From: Thalassobius sp. Cn5-15
Lineage (GTDB): Bacteria; Pseudomonadota; Alphaproteobacteria; Rhodobacterales; Rhodobacteraceae
NCBI RefSeq assembly: GCF_022347685.1
Contig: NZ_JAKRGF010000001.1
Coordinates: 930,001-994,000, forward strand
Direction: 5' to 3'
DNA: 64,000 bases
Positions within the stretch are counted from its first letter, which is position 1. Every line of letters starts with the position of its first letter. Position numbers and translations under genes: made by a program. This document shows, piece by piece, positions 35,018-43,836 of the stretch. The notes under the pieces were generated by a model. It searched no databases. It was not told where the DNA came from and saw only the letters and a list, made by a program, of their open reading frames with translations.

Positions 35018-36610
35018 ATGCAAAACCCTGTTGCATCCTCTCCCAGCGCCAGCCAAAGCCCCACCCTGCCGATCCACGGCGCAGCCGCGGCAACCACCTC
35101 TTCTTTGGCGATGGCCTCAACCACCGCACCTGCGGCCGATTTCGCCGCCCTGATGCAGGGCGCGCAAGCGGTGGGCGACGGTGCGGGCCTGTCCCTCGGC
35201 GCTGGCGGTGTCAGTGCTGAAGGCATTGAAACACTGGACCCAGACGCACTGGCACTTCTACAGGCGGGCAGCGAAGCGATCGACGGCTTAACGCCTGAAC
35301 AGGCAGCCGCAGGTGTTATGTTCACCGTCGGCGGCGCGGCCATCGCCACCCAATCCGGGACCCTCTCTATCGCGCCGCTCAGTGATGAGGCCGCAACGGA
35401 GGCAGGCGATGCCGTTATGCAGAAACTGATGGCTGAGGGCGACGCCGCCCGCAAGGCCGCTGGTCAGACGCCGATCACTGCAGCGCAACTCTCCGGGGCG
35501 CAAGTGGCCGAACGTCAGGCCCTGATGCGCAAAGCTGATGGTAAATCCCTGTCCGCAGGGCAGACCCCAACCACAGAATTGAGTGCAGAGGCATTGGACG
35601 ACATGGCTGCCAAAGCCGCGGCTCAGGCGACAACCACGCAAACCTCGGCCAATACCCGCCCCGCGGCTATGGCAGAAGACGCACTGCGCGCTGCGTTGGC
35701 AGATAAACTGCCAGCCAGTACAAAGGCAGCAGAGGCTACACAAAACGCCGTACCGGCAGCGGCTATGACACCGCAGGCCCAAACCGCGATTGCCCGCATC
35801 ACTCAGGCACAGGCTCAGGCGCACTCAGCGCAGGCCCAAAACCCGCTGACACAGTCGACTCCAGCGCAGTCCACAGGCCCGAGCGCAGACATGCCCCTGA
35901 CCGAAGCCGCCTATGATCCCACCGCCGTCAAACCGGCAGGATCCGACACCGGCATGATGGCCGAGCTGAAGGCGGAACTGAAACTGACCACCACGACCGC
36001 GCAAACACCTGCGCAGGTCCAACTACAAGCCCAGACCGCTCAAACCAACGTTCAGACAGCCGAGCAGCCGCTAAACGTCACCCAATTGGGTCAAACGCAG
36101 GCTATGAGTGCGCCAGAGGTGGCACAGGCCCAACTCAATCCCGCGCAAGCCGCCCCGCTGCCCCGCAGCCTGGTCATGACAGATCGTGAATGGCCCACAC
36201 AGCTGACCGCGATGATCAAAGAAGCGCGTGACCTGACCCAGGGCGATATTGAAATCGCTCTGCAGCCCGAACGTCTGGGACGGATGACCATCCGCATGGA
36301 AATGCGCGAAAACGCAGTTGCGGTGACAATTGTTACAGACAATGACGCTTCGGCACGATTGTTGAATGACAACCAGGCGCGGCTTGCCGATCTGATGTCG
36401 AAGGCGGGGCTGGATCTGAGTCAGCATAACGCCTCTTCGGGTCAGCAAGGTGGTGCGCAGACAGGATTGGGGGGTCAGGGCGGCAATGGCGCGCCCGGGC
36501 AAGACCAGTCCGACGATACGAATAGCTTGGCCACCGCACAGGTTCTGGGCGGCGAGGCTGGGCAGATGAACACCGCCGACGATGACGACGGCATTGATAT
36601 TTTGGCCTGA
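35018..36610 (+). CDS. fliK: Flagellar hook-length control protein FliK
   Basis: The 530-aa product has a long, low-complexity Ala/Gln/Thr/Pro-rich N-terminal region (about 1-370), the molecular ruler. The conserved C-terminal FliK domain (about 380-490) contains WPTQLTAMIKEARDLTQGDIEIALQPERLGRMTIRMEM and LNDNQARLADLMSKAGLDLS. A Gly/Gln/Asp-rich tail follows. It switches export from hook to filament proteins. It is the first gene of the fliKLMN unit with its own sigma54 promoter. Confidence 0.9.
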   Translation: MQNPVASSPSASQSPTLPIHGAAAATTSSLAMASTTAPAADFAALMQGAQAVGDGAGLSLGAGGVSAEGIETLDPDALALLQAGSEAIDGLTPEQAAAGVMFTVGGAAIATQSGTLSIAPLSDEAATEAGDAVMQKLMAEGDAARKAAGQTPITAAQLSGAQVAERQALMRKADGKSLSAGQTPTTELSAEALDDMAAKAAAQATTTQTSANTRPAAMAEDALRAALADKLPASTKAAEATQNAVPAAAMTPQAQTAIARITQAQAQAHSAQAQNPLTQSTPAQSTGPSADMPLTEAAYDPTAVKPAGSDTGMMAELKAELKLTTTTAQTPAQVQLQAQTAQTNVQTAEQPLNVTQLGQTQAMSAPEVAQAQLNPAQAAPLPRSLVMTDREWPTQLTAMIKEARDLTQGDIEIALQPERLGRMTIRMEMRENAVAVTIVTDNDASARLLNDNQARLADLMSKAGLDLSQHNASSGQQGGAQTGLGGQGGNGAPGQDQSDDTNSLATAQVLGGEAGQMNTADDDDGIDILA

Positions 36611-36621
36611 GGAAAAAGGTA

Positions 36622-37185
36622 ATGGCAGACGCAACAGCAAACGCCCCCGCCAAGAAAAAAGGCGGCGCAGTCAAAATGATTTTGCTCATGGTTGTGGGCG
36701 CGGGTCTGGCCGGTGGCGGCTTCTTTGGCGGCAAGTATTTTGCCGAATCCAGCATGAGCCCAGCCGACGAAGTTTTGCGCCTGATCGAGGAAACCGGCCC
36801 CGCCACTGAGGAGATGGGCGAAGAAGGCCCGATGAAAGTTTCCAAGGAACTGCCCGAAGAGCCGATGTTCGTCACCCAATACTTCGAGTTTCCCGACCCG
36901 CTGACAACCAACCTCAAAGGGTCCAGCAGGTTCCTGCAGTTGGGCATCGGTCTGTCAACGCAATATGACGAAGCGGTGCTGAACAACGTCCAGACCCATG
37001 AAATGGCGCTGCGCTCGGACATTCTGGCCGTGCTGTCCACGTACACAGAGGCAGATGTCGAAGGCACCGATGGCCGTGACCGTCTGTCAGAAGAACTGCT
37101 GACGGTGGTAAATCGCCGTCTTGAAACGCTGGAAGGGTTCGGCGGCATCGAAAGCGTCTTCTTCCCCACCTTCGTGATGCAGTGA
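36622..37185 (+). CDS. fliL: Flagellar basal body-associated protein FliL
   Basis: The 187-aa product has a Lys-rich cytoplasmic start, one transmembrane helix (about residues 18-40, VKMILLMVVGAGLAGGGFFGG) and a periplasmic FliL domain. The domain includes FVTQYFEFPDPLTTNLKGSSRFLQLGIGL and the ALRSDILAVLSTYTEADVEG motif. FliL supports the stator. It lies 11 bp after fliK and 10 bp before fliM, the standard place; a second FliL-like gene is at 14332. Confidence 0.92.
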   Translation: MADATANAPAKKKGGAVKMILLMVVGAGLAGGGFFGGKYFAESSMSPADEVLRLIEETGPATEEMGEEGPMKVSKELPEEPMFVTQYFEFPDPLTTNLKGSSRFLQLGIGLSTQYDEAVLNNVQTHEMALRSDILAVLSTYTEADVEGTDGRDRLSEELLTVVNRRLETLEGFGGIESVFFPTFVMQ

Positions 37186-37195
37186 GGCCGCACTG

Positions 37196-38176
37196 ATGGT
37201 TGGGCATAAACTTTCCAGTACCGAGCTTGCCAATCTTGTTGGCGACCTTATGAACCTCGACGCCGACGAAAACGGCGAAATGCTCGATGGTGACATAAGT
37301 TATAAGCCGTACAAATTTGGCGATAACAATCTGTCGCTGATGGGCGACTACTACGGGTTGCGGATGATCAACGAACGGTTCTGCCGATTGGCGCGTTCGG
37401 TTTTCCTGCCGATGCTGCGTCTACAGCCGCGGATTTCGTCATTCCCGCCTGAGATCAAGACCTTTTCTGACTACACCGATCAGGTAGAAAACTTTGTCTC
37501 GCTGACCACCAGCCGGATTGAGGCGTTGCGCGGATCGCAGATGCTGGTGATCCCGCCGGATTTCGTGTCGATGCTGACCAACAGCTACTATGGCGGCGAT
37601 ATCAGTTCGCTGCAGGTGGCACGTACCGAATTCACCGGCACCGAACAGCGGGTGATCGAACTGGTGTCTGACGGGTTGAACAAACAGCTGGAACTGGCCT
37701 GGCGTGACCTGATGCCGATCAATTTTGAACTACAAGCACGTGAGGAAAACCTCAGCTTTGCCTCCTTCGCCGATGCCGAGGATATGGTGATCAACTGCTC
37801 CTTTATGGTGCAGCTGCCCGATACCGATCCGGCGAACTTTGATGTGATTTATCCGCTGCAGACGCTGAAACCCATCGCCGCGCAGCTGCGGTCGCGCATG
37901 CACTCTGACCTGATGGAAGAGGACATGACATGGCGCGAGAAACTGGAACAAGCGGTGCTACAGGTGCCGCTGGATGTCACTGCCATTCTGGCTGAACCGC
38001 AACTGCCGCTTGGCCGCATTGGCCAGGTCGCGGCAGGCGATGTGGTTCCGGTGGCAATGACCCCTGCCCCGAAACTGATCGTCGAAGGCCGGCCGCTGTT
38101 TGACGCCGACCTTGGCGAAGCCTCTGGCAAATCTGCCCTGAACCTCACCCGCCGTCTGGCGGAAACCACCTCTTAA
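37196..38176 (+). CDS. fliM: Flagellar motor switch protein FliM
   Basis: The 326-aa product shows FliM architecture: a CheC-like middle domain (INERFCRLARSVFLPMLRLQPRI to NKQLELAWRDLMPINFELQ) and a C-terminal SpoA domain (VPLDVTAILAEPQLPLGRIGQVAAGDVVPV). FliM receives CheY-P at its N-terminus. That N-terminal EIDALL-type motif is not obvious here: the sequence begins MVGHKLSSTELANLVGDLMNLD, a possible divergent form. It is followed by fliN after 45 bp. Confidence 0.92.
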   Translation: MVGHKLSSTELANLVGDLMNLDADENGEMLDGDISYKPYKFGDNNLSLMGDYYGLRMINERFCRLARSVFLPMLRLQPRISSFPPEIKTFSDYTDQVENFVSLTTSRIEALRGSQMLVIPPDFVSMLTNSYYGGDISSLQVARTEFTGTEQRVIELVSDGLNKQLELAWRDLMPINFELQAREENLSFASFADAEDMVINCSFMVQLPDTDPANFDVIYPLQTLKPIAAQLRSRMHSDLMEEDMTWREKLEQAVLQVPLDVTAILAEPQLPLGRIGQVAAGDVVPVAMTPAPKLIVEGRPLFDADLGEASGKSALNLTRRLAETTS

Positions 38177-38221
38177 GATGCCCAAAACCGGCCAAGACCC
38201 CGAAGTAAAAGGATCGTTGTG

Positions 38222-38563
38222 ATGAGTGATGACACCGTGATGGAAGAAGCCGCTGGTCTGCCCGCCACCTCTGGCGCGGGCTTGCCCGATACCACGGATC
38301 AAGGCCTTTTGGGGGGCCTCGGCGTTCTGGACTCGGTCAAAGTACGGCTAACAGTGGAGGTCGGCCGCACCCAGATCACGATCGAAGATCTGTTGAAACT
38401 GAACGAAGGATCGGTTGTAGAACTGGACCGGATGGCGGGTGATCCGCTGGATATCCAGATCAACGGCACCACAATCGCCAAGGGCGAGGTTGTGGTGATC
38501 GGCGAACGCTTTGGCATTCGGTTTGGCGACATTGTCGATCCAAAAGATCGGGTGAACATCTGA
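38222..38563 (+). CDS. fliN: Flagellar motor switch protein FliN
   Basis: The 113-aa product is mostly one SpoA domain (about 38-108): LDSVKVRLTVEVGRTQITIEDLLKLNEGSVVELDRMAGDPLDIQINGTTIAKGEVVVIGERFGIRFGDIV, described here as one block. FliN forms the lower C ring. The ATG at 38222 was preferred over the adjoining GTG at 38219, since AGGA lies nine bases upstream. It ends the fliKLMN unit; the next gene has a new promoter. Confidence 0.94.
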   Translation: MSDDTVMEEAAGLPATSGAGLPDTTDQGLLGGLGVLDSVKVRLTVEVGRTQITIEDLLKLNEGSVVELDRMAGDPLDIQINGTTIAKGEVVVIGERFGIRFGDIVDPKDRVNI

Positions 38564-38679
38564 TCTGATCCGCAAAACCTGACATCAGGGGGCCCTCGTC
38601 CCCTGCCAGCCCCCTCAAACACACGCAGGCCCAGCACCCGCGCGAATTTTGCTGCGCACGTGGCACATCGCGCGACCAC

Positions 38680-38696
38680 TTGGCACGAAACATGCC
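38680..38696 (+). promoter_or_regulatory. Sigma54 promoter for fliOPQR-flhB
   Basis: TTGGCACGAAACATGCC has GG at 38682-38683 and GC at 38694-38695. It lies 38 bp before the fliO start and 117 bp after fliN. Confidence 0.82.
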
Positions 38697-38733
38697 CCCA
38701 ATTGGTCATCGAGGCCGATAGGAGAGGCGTGTT

Positions 38734-39042
38734 ATGGATATTGTCACAATCGATCAGCTGCTGACTGTAGGAGGCTTTCTGGCCGTCCTTCTGGCGGCGC
38801 TTTATGTGGTGCAAACCAACAAGGGCAAGCTGAAGGGCAAACTGTCCACAGATCGTCGCATGGCGATTACCGAAGTGACCGCACTGGGCGCTGACAGCCG
38901 CGCGATGCTGCTCAACGTGGACGGGCAAGAGTTTCTGATCGTCACCGCGAAACGTCAGGCTCCTGTTGTGACCCCGCTGAATGCCAAAGCCGCAAGCGTC
39001 ACGCCTGCAGAGGTCGCCCAGATCGCACAGGTGGCCGCATGA
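38734..39042 (+). CDS. fliO: Flagellar export protein FliO
   Basis: The 102-aa product has one N-terminal transmembrane helix (LLTVGGFLAVLLAALYVV) and a small cytoplasmic FliO domain (RRMAITEVTALGADSRAMLLNVDGQEFLIVTAKR). FliO helps to assemble the FliP ring. The start overlaps nothing upstream; its stop overlaps the fliP start. Confidence 0.88.
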   Translation: MDIVTIDQLLTVGGFLAVLLAALYVVQTNKGKLKGKLSTDRRMAITEVTALGADSRAMLLNVDGQEFLIVTAKRQAPVVTPLNAKAASVTPAEVAQIAQVAA

Positions 39043-39800
39043 TGCGCGCGACTGCCCCCCTCCTCCTCATCGCGGCGGCAACGCTCACCGCCTCCCCCGC
39101 TCTGTCGCAGGGCCTGCCCGCGCTGGAACTGATCGGCCCCGGCGGCGGTGAAAGCACGAAATACTCTCTCTCCCTGCAGATCCTTGCGCTGATGACCGCG
39201 TTGACGGTACTGCCGTCGATTGTCCTGGGGATGAGCGCCTTTACGCGCATTATCATCGTCCTGTCGATCCTGCGTCAAGCACTGGGCACACAGCAGACGC
39301 CGCCCAATCAGGTGCTGGTGGCGATCGCGCTGTTCCTGGGCTTCTTTGTTATGCAACCGATGCTGACACAAGTCTTTGACAGCGCCGTTGCCCCCTATCT
39401 GGACGGCAACATGGCCGCGCCCGAGGCGATCCAACGCGCCCGCGTGCTGATCAGCGGCTTTCTGATCGAAAACACTCGCCAAAACGACCTGATGATGTTC
39501 ATGGACCTGTCGGGAAGCGGCCCTTACGAGACCAACGAGGACGTGCCGCTGTCAGTGATGTTGCCGGCCTTCATCACCTCGGAGCTGAAGACAGCGTTTC
39601 AGATCGGATTCCTGTTGTTCCTGCCGTTTCTGGTGATCGACATGGTGATCGCGTCGATCCTGATGGCACTGGGTATGATGATGCTGTCGCCGATGTTGGT
39701 GTCGCTGCCATTCAAGCTGCTGCTGTTCGTGCTGGTCGATGGCTGGGCGCTGACCATGGGGTCTCTTGTCAACTCATTCGCCAGCGGTGTGGGAGCATAA
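39039..39800 (+). CDS. fliP: Flagellar export gate protein FliP
   Basis: The 253-aa product has a cleavable signal peptide (about residues 1-24) and the highly conserved gate sequence. Motifs are ALMTALTVLPSIVLGMSAFTRIIIVLSILRQALG, then TPPNQVLVAIALFLGFFVMQP, and FITSELKTAFQIGFLLFLPFLVIDMVIASILMALGMMMLSP. Five FliP subunits form the export channel core. Two adjacent ATGs (39039 and 39042) are possible starts. Confidence 0.96.
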   Translation: MMRATAPLLLIAAATLTASPALSQGLPALELIGPGGGESTKYSLSLQILALMTALTVLPSIVLGMSAFTRIIIVLSILRQALGTQQTPPNQVLVAIALFLGFFVMQPMLTQVFDSAVAPYLDGNMAAPEAIQRARVLISGFLIENTRQNDLMMFMDLSGSGPYETNEDVPLSVMLPAFITSELKTAFQIGFLLFLPFLVIDMVIASILMALGMMMLSPMLVSLPFKLLLFVLVDGWALTMGSLVNSFASGVGA

Positions 39801-39803
39801 ACA

Positions 39804-40070
39804 ATGGATTTTGACGCAAATATCGAACAGCTGCAGATCGCCTATTGGAAGATCCTGATGACCGCAGGCCCCGTGCTGGGCATCGCGCTGGCCGTCGGTC
39901 TGACCGTTGGCATCATTCAGGCTGCCACATCAATCAACGAGGCGACACTGTCTTTTGTCCCGAAACTGGCCATTGTGCTGCTGACCATGGGACTGGCATC
40001 CGGGTTCATGCTGACCACGATGTCAGACTACTTCATCCATATTTTTGAACTGGTTGCGAATATCCGCTGA
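39804..40070 (+). CDS. fliQ: Flagellar export gate protein FliQ
   Basis: The 88-aa product has two transmembrane helices (about 17-38 and 52-74) and the family motif GLTVGIIQAATSINEATLSFVPKL. It packs around FliP/FliR in the export gate. It follows fliP after 3 bp, and its stop shares a base with the fliR start. Confidence 0.95.
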   Translation: MDFDANIEQLQIAYWKILMTAGPVLGIALAVGLTVGIIQAATSINEATLSFVPKLAIVLLTMGLASGFMLTTMSDYFIHIFELVANIR

Positions 40071-40891
40071 TGTTTATTGATCTGGTCACATATGACTCTG
40101 GCGTGCCTGGGATCGAGATTTCAAGACTGCTTGATATCCTGCTCCTCTTCATGTTTGCGATGATCCGCATCGGCGCCTTTATCATGGCGGCACCGATCAC
40201 CGGCGCGCGTTTTGTGCCGGTGCAGGTGCGCATTGTGACCTCTGTCATTCTGACACTGCCGGTTATGGCCTACGCCCAGCTCCCCACGGTCGAGGCACTG
40301 ACCAGCCCCGCCATCGTCGGCATGGTGCTGGGCGAGATTGCCCTTGGAGCCTCCTCCGGCCTGATCCTGTCGATCTTCTTTGCCGCCGCCGCCGTGGCAG
40401 GCGACCGAATTGCGACCACCGCGGGCCTTGGCTTTGCCTCGCAGGTCGATCCAACGAACGGTGCCACTGCGCCGGTCATTTCTCAGTTGTTCAGCCTCGG
40501 CCTGCTGGTGTTGTTTGTCTCGACAGACAGCCACCTGACCGCGTTTCGTCTGGTGCTGGACAGCTACAACCACATTCCCCCCGGCACGGTCTTTGACTTC
40601 TCCGGTGTGGCGCAGGCAGGCATTGATGCAGGCGGGCAAATGTTTGCCCATGCGACCAAACTGATGATGCCGGTCGTGTCGGTCCTGCTCTTGGTGAACA
40701 TGGGTATCGGCGTGATGACCCGGTCGGCCCCGCAGCTGAACATTTTCTCATTCGGTTTCCCCCTCACCCTCTCGGTCACCATGGTTCTTTTGTACCTTGG
40801 CGCACCAGTGATGGGGCTGGCGTACAACAAACTAATCGAGGCAGCGATCAACGCGCTGACCCAGATGCTAACAGGAGCGGCAAATGGCTGA
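40070..40891 (+). CDS. fliR: Flagellar export gate protein FliR
   Basis: The 273-aa product has six or so hydrophobic helices and family motifs: FAMIRIGAFIMAAPITGARFVPVQVRI near the start, GEIALGASSGLILSIFFAAAAVAGDRIATTAGLGFASQVDP in the middle, and LNIFSFGFPLTLSVTMVLLYL near the end. It caps the gate spiral. Its end overlaps flhB by eight bases. Confidence 0.95.
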   Translation: MFIDLVTYDSGVPGIEISRLLDILLLFMFAMIRIGAFIMAAPITGARFVPVQVRIVTSVILTLPVMAYAQLPTVEALTSPAIVGMVLGEIALGASSGLILSIFFAAAAVAGDRIATTAGLGFASQVDPTNGATAPVISQLFSLGLLVLFVSTDSHLTAFRLVLDSYNHIPPGTVFDFSGVAQAGIDAGGQMFAHATKLMMPVVSVLLLVNMGIGVMTRSAPQLNIFSFGFPLTLSVTMVLLYLGAPVMGLAYNKLIEAAINALTQMLTGAANG

Positions 40892-42038
40892 AGGTGGCGC
40901 AGGCGACAGTCAGGAAAAAACTGAGGAGCCAACCCCAAAAAAGAAAGCGGACGCTAGAAAGGAGGGCAAGACAGTCACCTCCAAAGAAATGTTCGTCTTC
41001 GCCTCTATGCTCAGCGCCATTGTGATTTTGATGGCTGGCAGCTTCGCAGGACCTATTCTGGCCCGTGATTTTGCCAGTTTTTTCCGTTTTGGCACCGCCG
41101 CAAACTATGACAGTTTAATAATAACACGCCTGCATGACTCGTTGCGCCATGTGCTGATCATCGGCATGGTTCTGGGCGTGCCGATGTTGCTTGCCACAGT
41201 GGCGATGCAGGCAGCAATGGGCGGCGGTATCCTCTTTGCCACCTCGAACCTCAAGCCCAAGTTTTCCAAGCTGAACCTGTTTAAGGGCATCAAGCGCATG
41301 GTGTCCACCAAGGCGCTGGTGGAACTGCTGAAGGCGGTGATGAAGGTCACCATGCTGAGCGCCGCCGCCGGTCTGGTGCTGTGGCAATGGCTGCCGCAAC
41401 TGTCGACCACCGCGTTCATGGAGGCGGGATCGCAGTTTTCAATGCTGTCGTCTGTGTCCTATCAGGTGCTGATGGCACTGGTTCTGGCGCTGGCCATCAT
41501 CGGTGCGGTAGACCTGATCTGGCAGATCCACAGCATGAATAAACAGCTGAAAATGTCGCTGCAGGAAATCAAAGATGAGAGCAAACAGACCGAAGGCTCG
41601 CCAGAGGTCAAAGGCGCGATCCGCCGCAAACAGATGGAGGCCGCACAAAGTGGTGCCGCCCGTCGCGCTGCGTTGGATGATGTAAAAGACGCCACCGCAA
41701 TCATCACCAACCCCAAACACTTCTCCGTCGCGCTGCGCTATGTGCCGGGTGAGGATGACGCGCCGCGCGTTCTGGCACTGGGTGAAGGCGCGATGGCCTT
41801 CCAGATCCGTGAACTGGCAAAGGAACACGATGTGACCATCCTGCCGGTGCCGCCTCTGGCCCGCGCGCTCTACTTCACCTCGCCTTTAGGTGGCGAAATC
41901 CACCCCGGTCTTTATGCGGCTGTGGCGACCATTCTGGCCCATGTCTATCACCTGGATCAGGAGCCCGACGCCGACATGCCGGATGTCGACCTGCCCGATG
42001 ACTTCCGCTTTAACGAACATGGCAAGAAAGCTGCATGA
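40884..42038 (+). CDS. flhB: Flagellar export switch protein FlhB
   Basis: The 384-aa product has the FlhB start (SQEKTEEPTPKKKADARKEGKTVTSKE), four transmembrane segments, and the cytoplasmic autocleavage domain. The cleavage motif reads Asn276-Pro277-Lys278-His279 instead of the common NPTH; Asn, Pro and His are kept. FlhB changes export specificity after hook completion. It is the last export gene here. flhA, normally close by, is not in the window. Confidence 0.95.
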   Translation: MAEGGAGDSQEKTEEPTPKKKADARKEGKTVTSKEMFVFASMLSAIVILMAGSFAGPILARDFASFFRFGTAANYDSLIITRLHDSLRHVLIIGMVLGVPMLLATVAMQAAMGGGILFATSNLKPKFSKLNLFKGIKRMVSTKALVELLKAVMKVTMLSAAAGLVLWQWLPQLSTTAFMEAGSQFSMLSSVSYQVLMALVLALAIIGAVDLIWQIHSMNKQLKMSLQEIKDESKQTEGSPEVKGAIRRKQMEAAQSGAARRAALDDVKDATAIITNPKHFSVALRYVPGEDDAPRVLALGEGAMAFQIRELAKEHDVTILPVPPLARALYFTSPLGGEIHPGLYAAVATILAHVYHLDQEPDADMPDVDLPDDFRFNEHGKKAA

Positions 42039-42078
42039 TCGCAGCATCCCTTGCGCCACCTGATAGAAAGGACACCCC

Positions 42079-42297
42079 ATGCTGAACCGCGAAAAAGGCT
42101 CTTACGGACAGATGATTTCCACGATGTGTTTCGCCGGTGTTGGCCTGTTCCTGCTGGGCGAAGCGGCAATCACCGAAGGTCAGCCGCTGAAGCTTGCCTT
42201 TATGGCCTTCTGTGCGATGCTGTCACTGGCAGGCGCGTTGAGGTTTCAGATTGCCAAACTGGCCGAAGTGTTGCCGCGTCTGTTAAACGGGCAATAG
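42079..42297 (+). CDS. Small two-helix membrane protein after flhB
   Basis: The 72-aa product starts MLNREKGSYGQ and has two hydrophobic helices (about residues 12-31 and 38-54) and a short basic tail. AAAGGA precedes the ATG. It is the last gene of the fliO-flhB operon, 40 bp after flhB and just before a terminator, so it is probably co-expressed with the export gate. No family is recognised. Confidence 0.75.
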   Translation: MLNREKGSYGQMISTMCFAGVGLFLLGEAAITEGQPLKLAFMAFCAMLSLAGALRFQIAKLAEVLPRLLNGQ

Positions 42298-42339
42298 GCG
42301 TAAACAGCCCTGTGTACGTCAAACCAGATCACACACGCA

Positions 42340-42370
42340 AAAACGGGTGGCCGAAAGGACCACCCGTTTT
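42340..42370 (+). terminator. Intrinsic terminator of the fliO-flhB operon
   Basis: An 11-bp stem (aaaacgggtgg / ccacccgtttt), extended by a short GGCC-type inner stem with a GAAA loop, ends in a T run. It also has an A run upstream and could work in both directions. It marks the right border of the flagellar island. Confidence 0.85.
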
Positions 42371-42452
42371 CACTGGAGAGAGAAATTTGCTGCGGGGCTG
42401 GGATAGCTAGGGGACAAACCACCCCCGCAGACTTGGGTAAGGTGTATCCGTG

Positions 42453-42611
42453 TCAGATGACAGTTTTGGTCAACACGGGAATGAACCACAGCCAGAACAT
42501 AGTGCCGCTCAGCAAAAAGGGCGCCATCCACCAACCCGAAGGCATCTGCGAAACATCCCCACCACGGGGTTCGGAGTGATCCAGAGAAGAGGTTTTAAAC
42601 AGTCTCAACAT
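42453..42611 (-). CDS. 52-aa single-span membrane protein
   Basis: This short gene lies in the otherwise empty 0.6-kb stretch after the flagellar island. It starts at 42611 with AAAGGA eight bases upstream and ends with TGA at 42453. The product begins MLRLFKTSSLDHSEPRGG and has one Trp-rich hydrophobic helix (about residues 26-46, SGWWMAPFLLSGTMFWLWF) followed by a short Lys/Thr tail. The frame and RBS make it credible. No function can be given. The 267 bp upstream of it hold no other gene. Confidence 0.6.
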   Translation of the reverse strand: MLRLFKTSSLDHSEPRGGDVSQMPSGWWMAPFLLSGTMFWLWFIPVLTKTVI

Positions 42612-42878
42612 TTGAACAGTCCTTTCGTTTCGCGGGTCGTTTCCATGGGCGCTGATCCCATGACCACCTTGGCCACATCAGCAAAAACGCCACAACAAGT
42701 TCCGTCTTGTTACAAACATCTTGCCGCACACCGCAGGCCCCGCGCCAGATCACATAGGACGGTGCCGGGTGAGAATAGGTTTGGGTCTACCTGCGAAAGT
42801 ATGGGGGGTATTCGTTAAATCGGCGTAAATCAGAAAAGTTTTAGCAAAAATCGTGTCAGGGCTGCTTGCGCGCGCGGA

Positions 42879-43577
42879 TTAGACTGCAGCGCCAAGGGTC
42901 AGGCGCACAGGTTCCAATCCGTCAATCTGCCCCACCAGTTGATCCCCTGCCTTAACGGCACCAACGCCGGCAGGCGTGCCGGTCAGGATCACATCCCCCG
43001 CCCGCAGGTGATAATATTGCGACAGATCCGATATGATGGCGGCCACATTATGGATCATCTGATCCAGCGTCGCGTCCTGACGCATCTCGCCGTTGACCTT
43101 CAGCCGGATCGCCTGCGACACGACAGGGTCCCACTCACCTGCCCGCGTCAGCGGGGCAAGCACCACCGCGCCCTCAAAATCTTTGCCCAGATCCCACGGG
43201 CGGCGCTTCTCCTTCGCCTTGGCCTGCAGATCGCGCCGCGTCATGTCCAGCGCACAACCATAACCGAAAACTGCCTGCACAGATTGTACCCTATTGGCAC
43301 GAAACACTGTTTCACCAAGCGCAACGGCCAGCTCCATCTCGTGATGCAGATCGGCGGTGCCGGGAGGATAGGACAATGTCGCACCGCCAGGCAGGGCTGC
43401 ATGGGCTGATTTGGTGAAATAGAACGGTGCTTCGCGGTCCACCTCGGTCCCCATTTCGCGCGCGTGCGCCTCATAATTGCGGCCAACGCAGAAAATCCTG
43501 TGGATGGGATAAAGGGCCTCTGTCCCCTGCACCTCGATCGTGGGCTGTGGCGCGGGATCGAAAAGATACTCAGACAT
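42879..43577 (-). CDS. Fumarylacetoacetate hydrolase family protein
   Basis: The 232-aa product has the family core: IFCVGRNYEAHAREMG, then APFYFTKSAHAAL, HHEMELAVALGE (metal ligands in the HxExE-like motif), GYGCALDMTRRDLQ, KDFEGAVVLAP, and the end DVILTGTPAGVGAVKAGD. It resembles FAHD1/fumarylpyruvate hydrolases, which cleave C-C bonds of 2,4-dioxo acids or decarboxylate oxaloacetate. The exact substrate cannot be read from the sequence. ATG 43577 has GAGG at nine bases; the longer frame to 43673 lacks support. It is divergent from nadA. Confidence 0.88.
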   Translation of the reverse strand: MSEYLFDPAPQPTIEVQGTEALYPIHRIFCVGRNYEAHAREMGTEVDREAPFYFTKSAHAALPGGATLSYPPGTADLHHEMELAVALGETVFRANRVQSVQAVFGYGCALDMTRRDLQAKAKEKRRPWDLGKDFEGAVVLAPLTRAGEWDPVVSQAIRLKVNGEMRQDATLDQMIHNVAAIISDLSQYYHLRAGDVILTGTPAGVGAVKAGDQLVGQIDGLEPVRLTLGAAV

Positions 43578-43836
43578 GGAAGGACACCTCATGCGGGCTA
43601 TAATCACTGTGAAACCCATGCTGACGCCCCCGCTCACAACATGCAAGCGATCCGCGCAGACATCCCGCCCCAAACAGACCCAATGGTCCCCTTTCGGAAA
43701 CTCCGTCCCGTCAAATCTTCACAAAAATATGACAACTCAGGACATATATGGCGAAATTCACTGGCGAGGGCCGTGTTTTCCACATATACCCCGCCCCCAA
43801 GCCATCCGGCCAGGCACCTTCAAGGAGGACAGTTGC

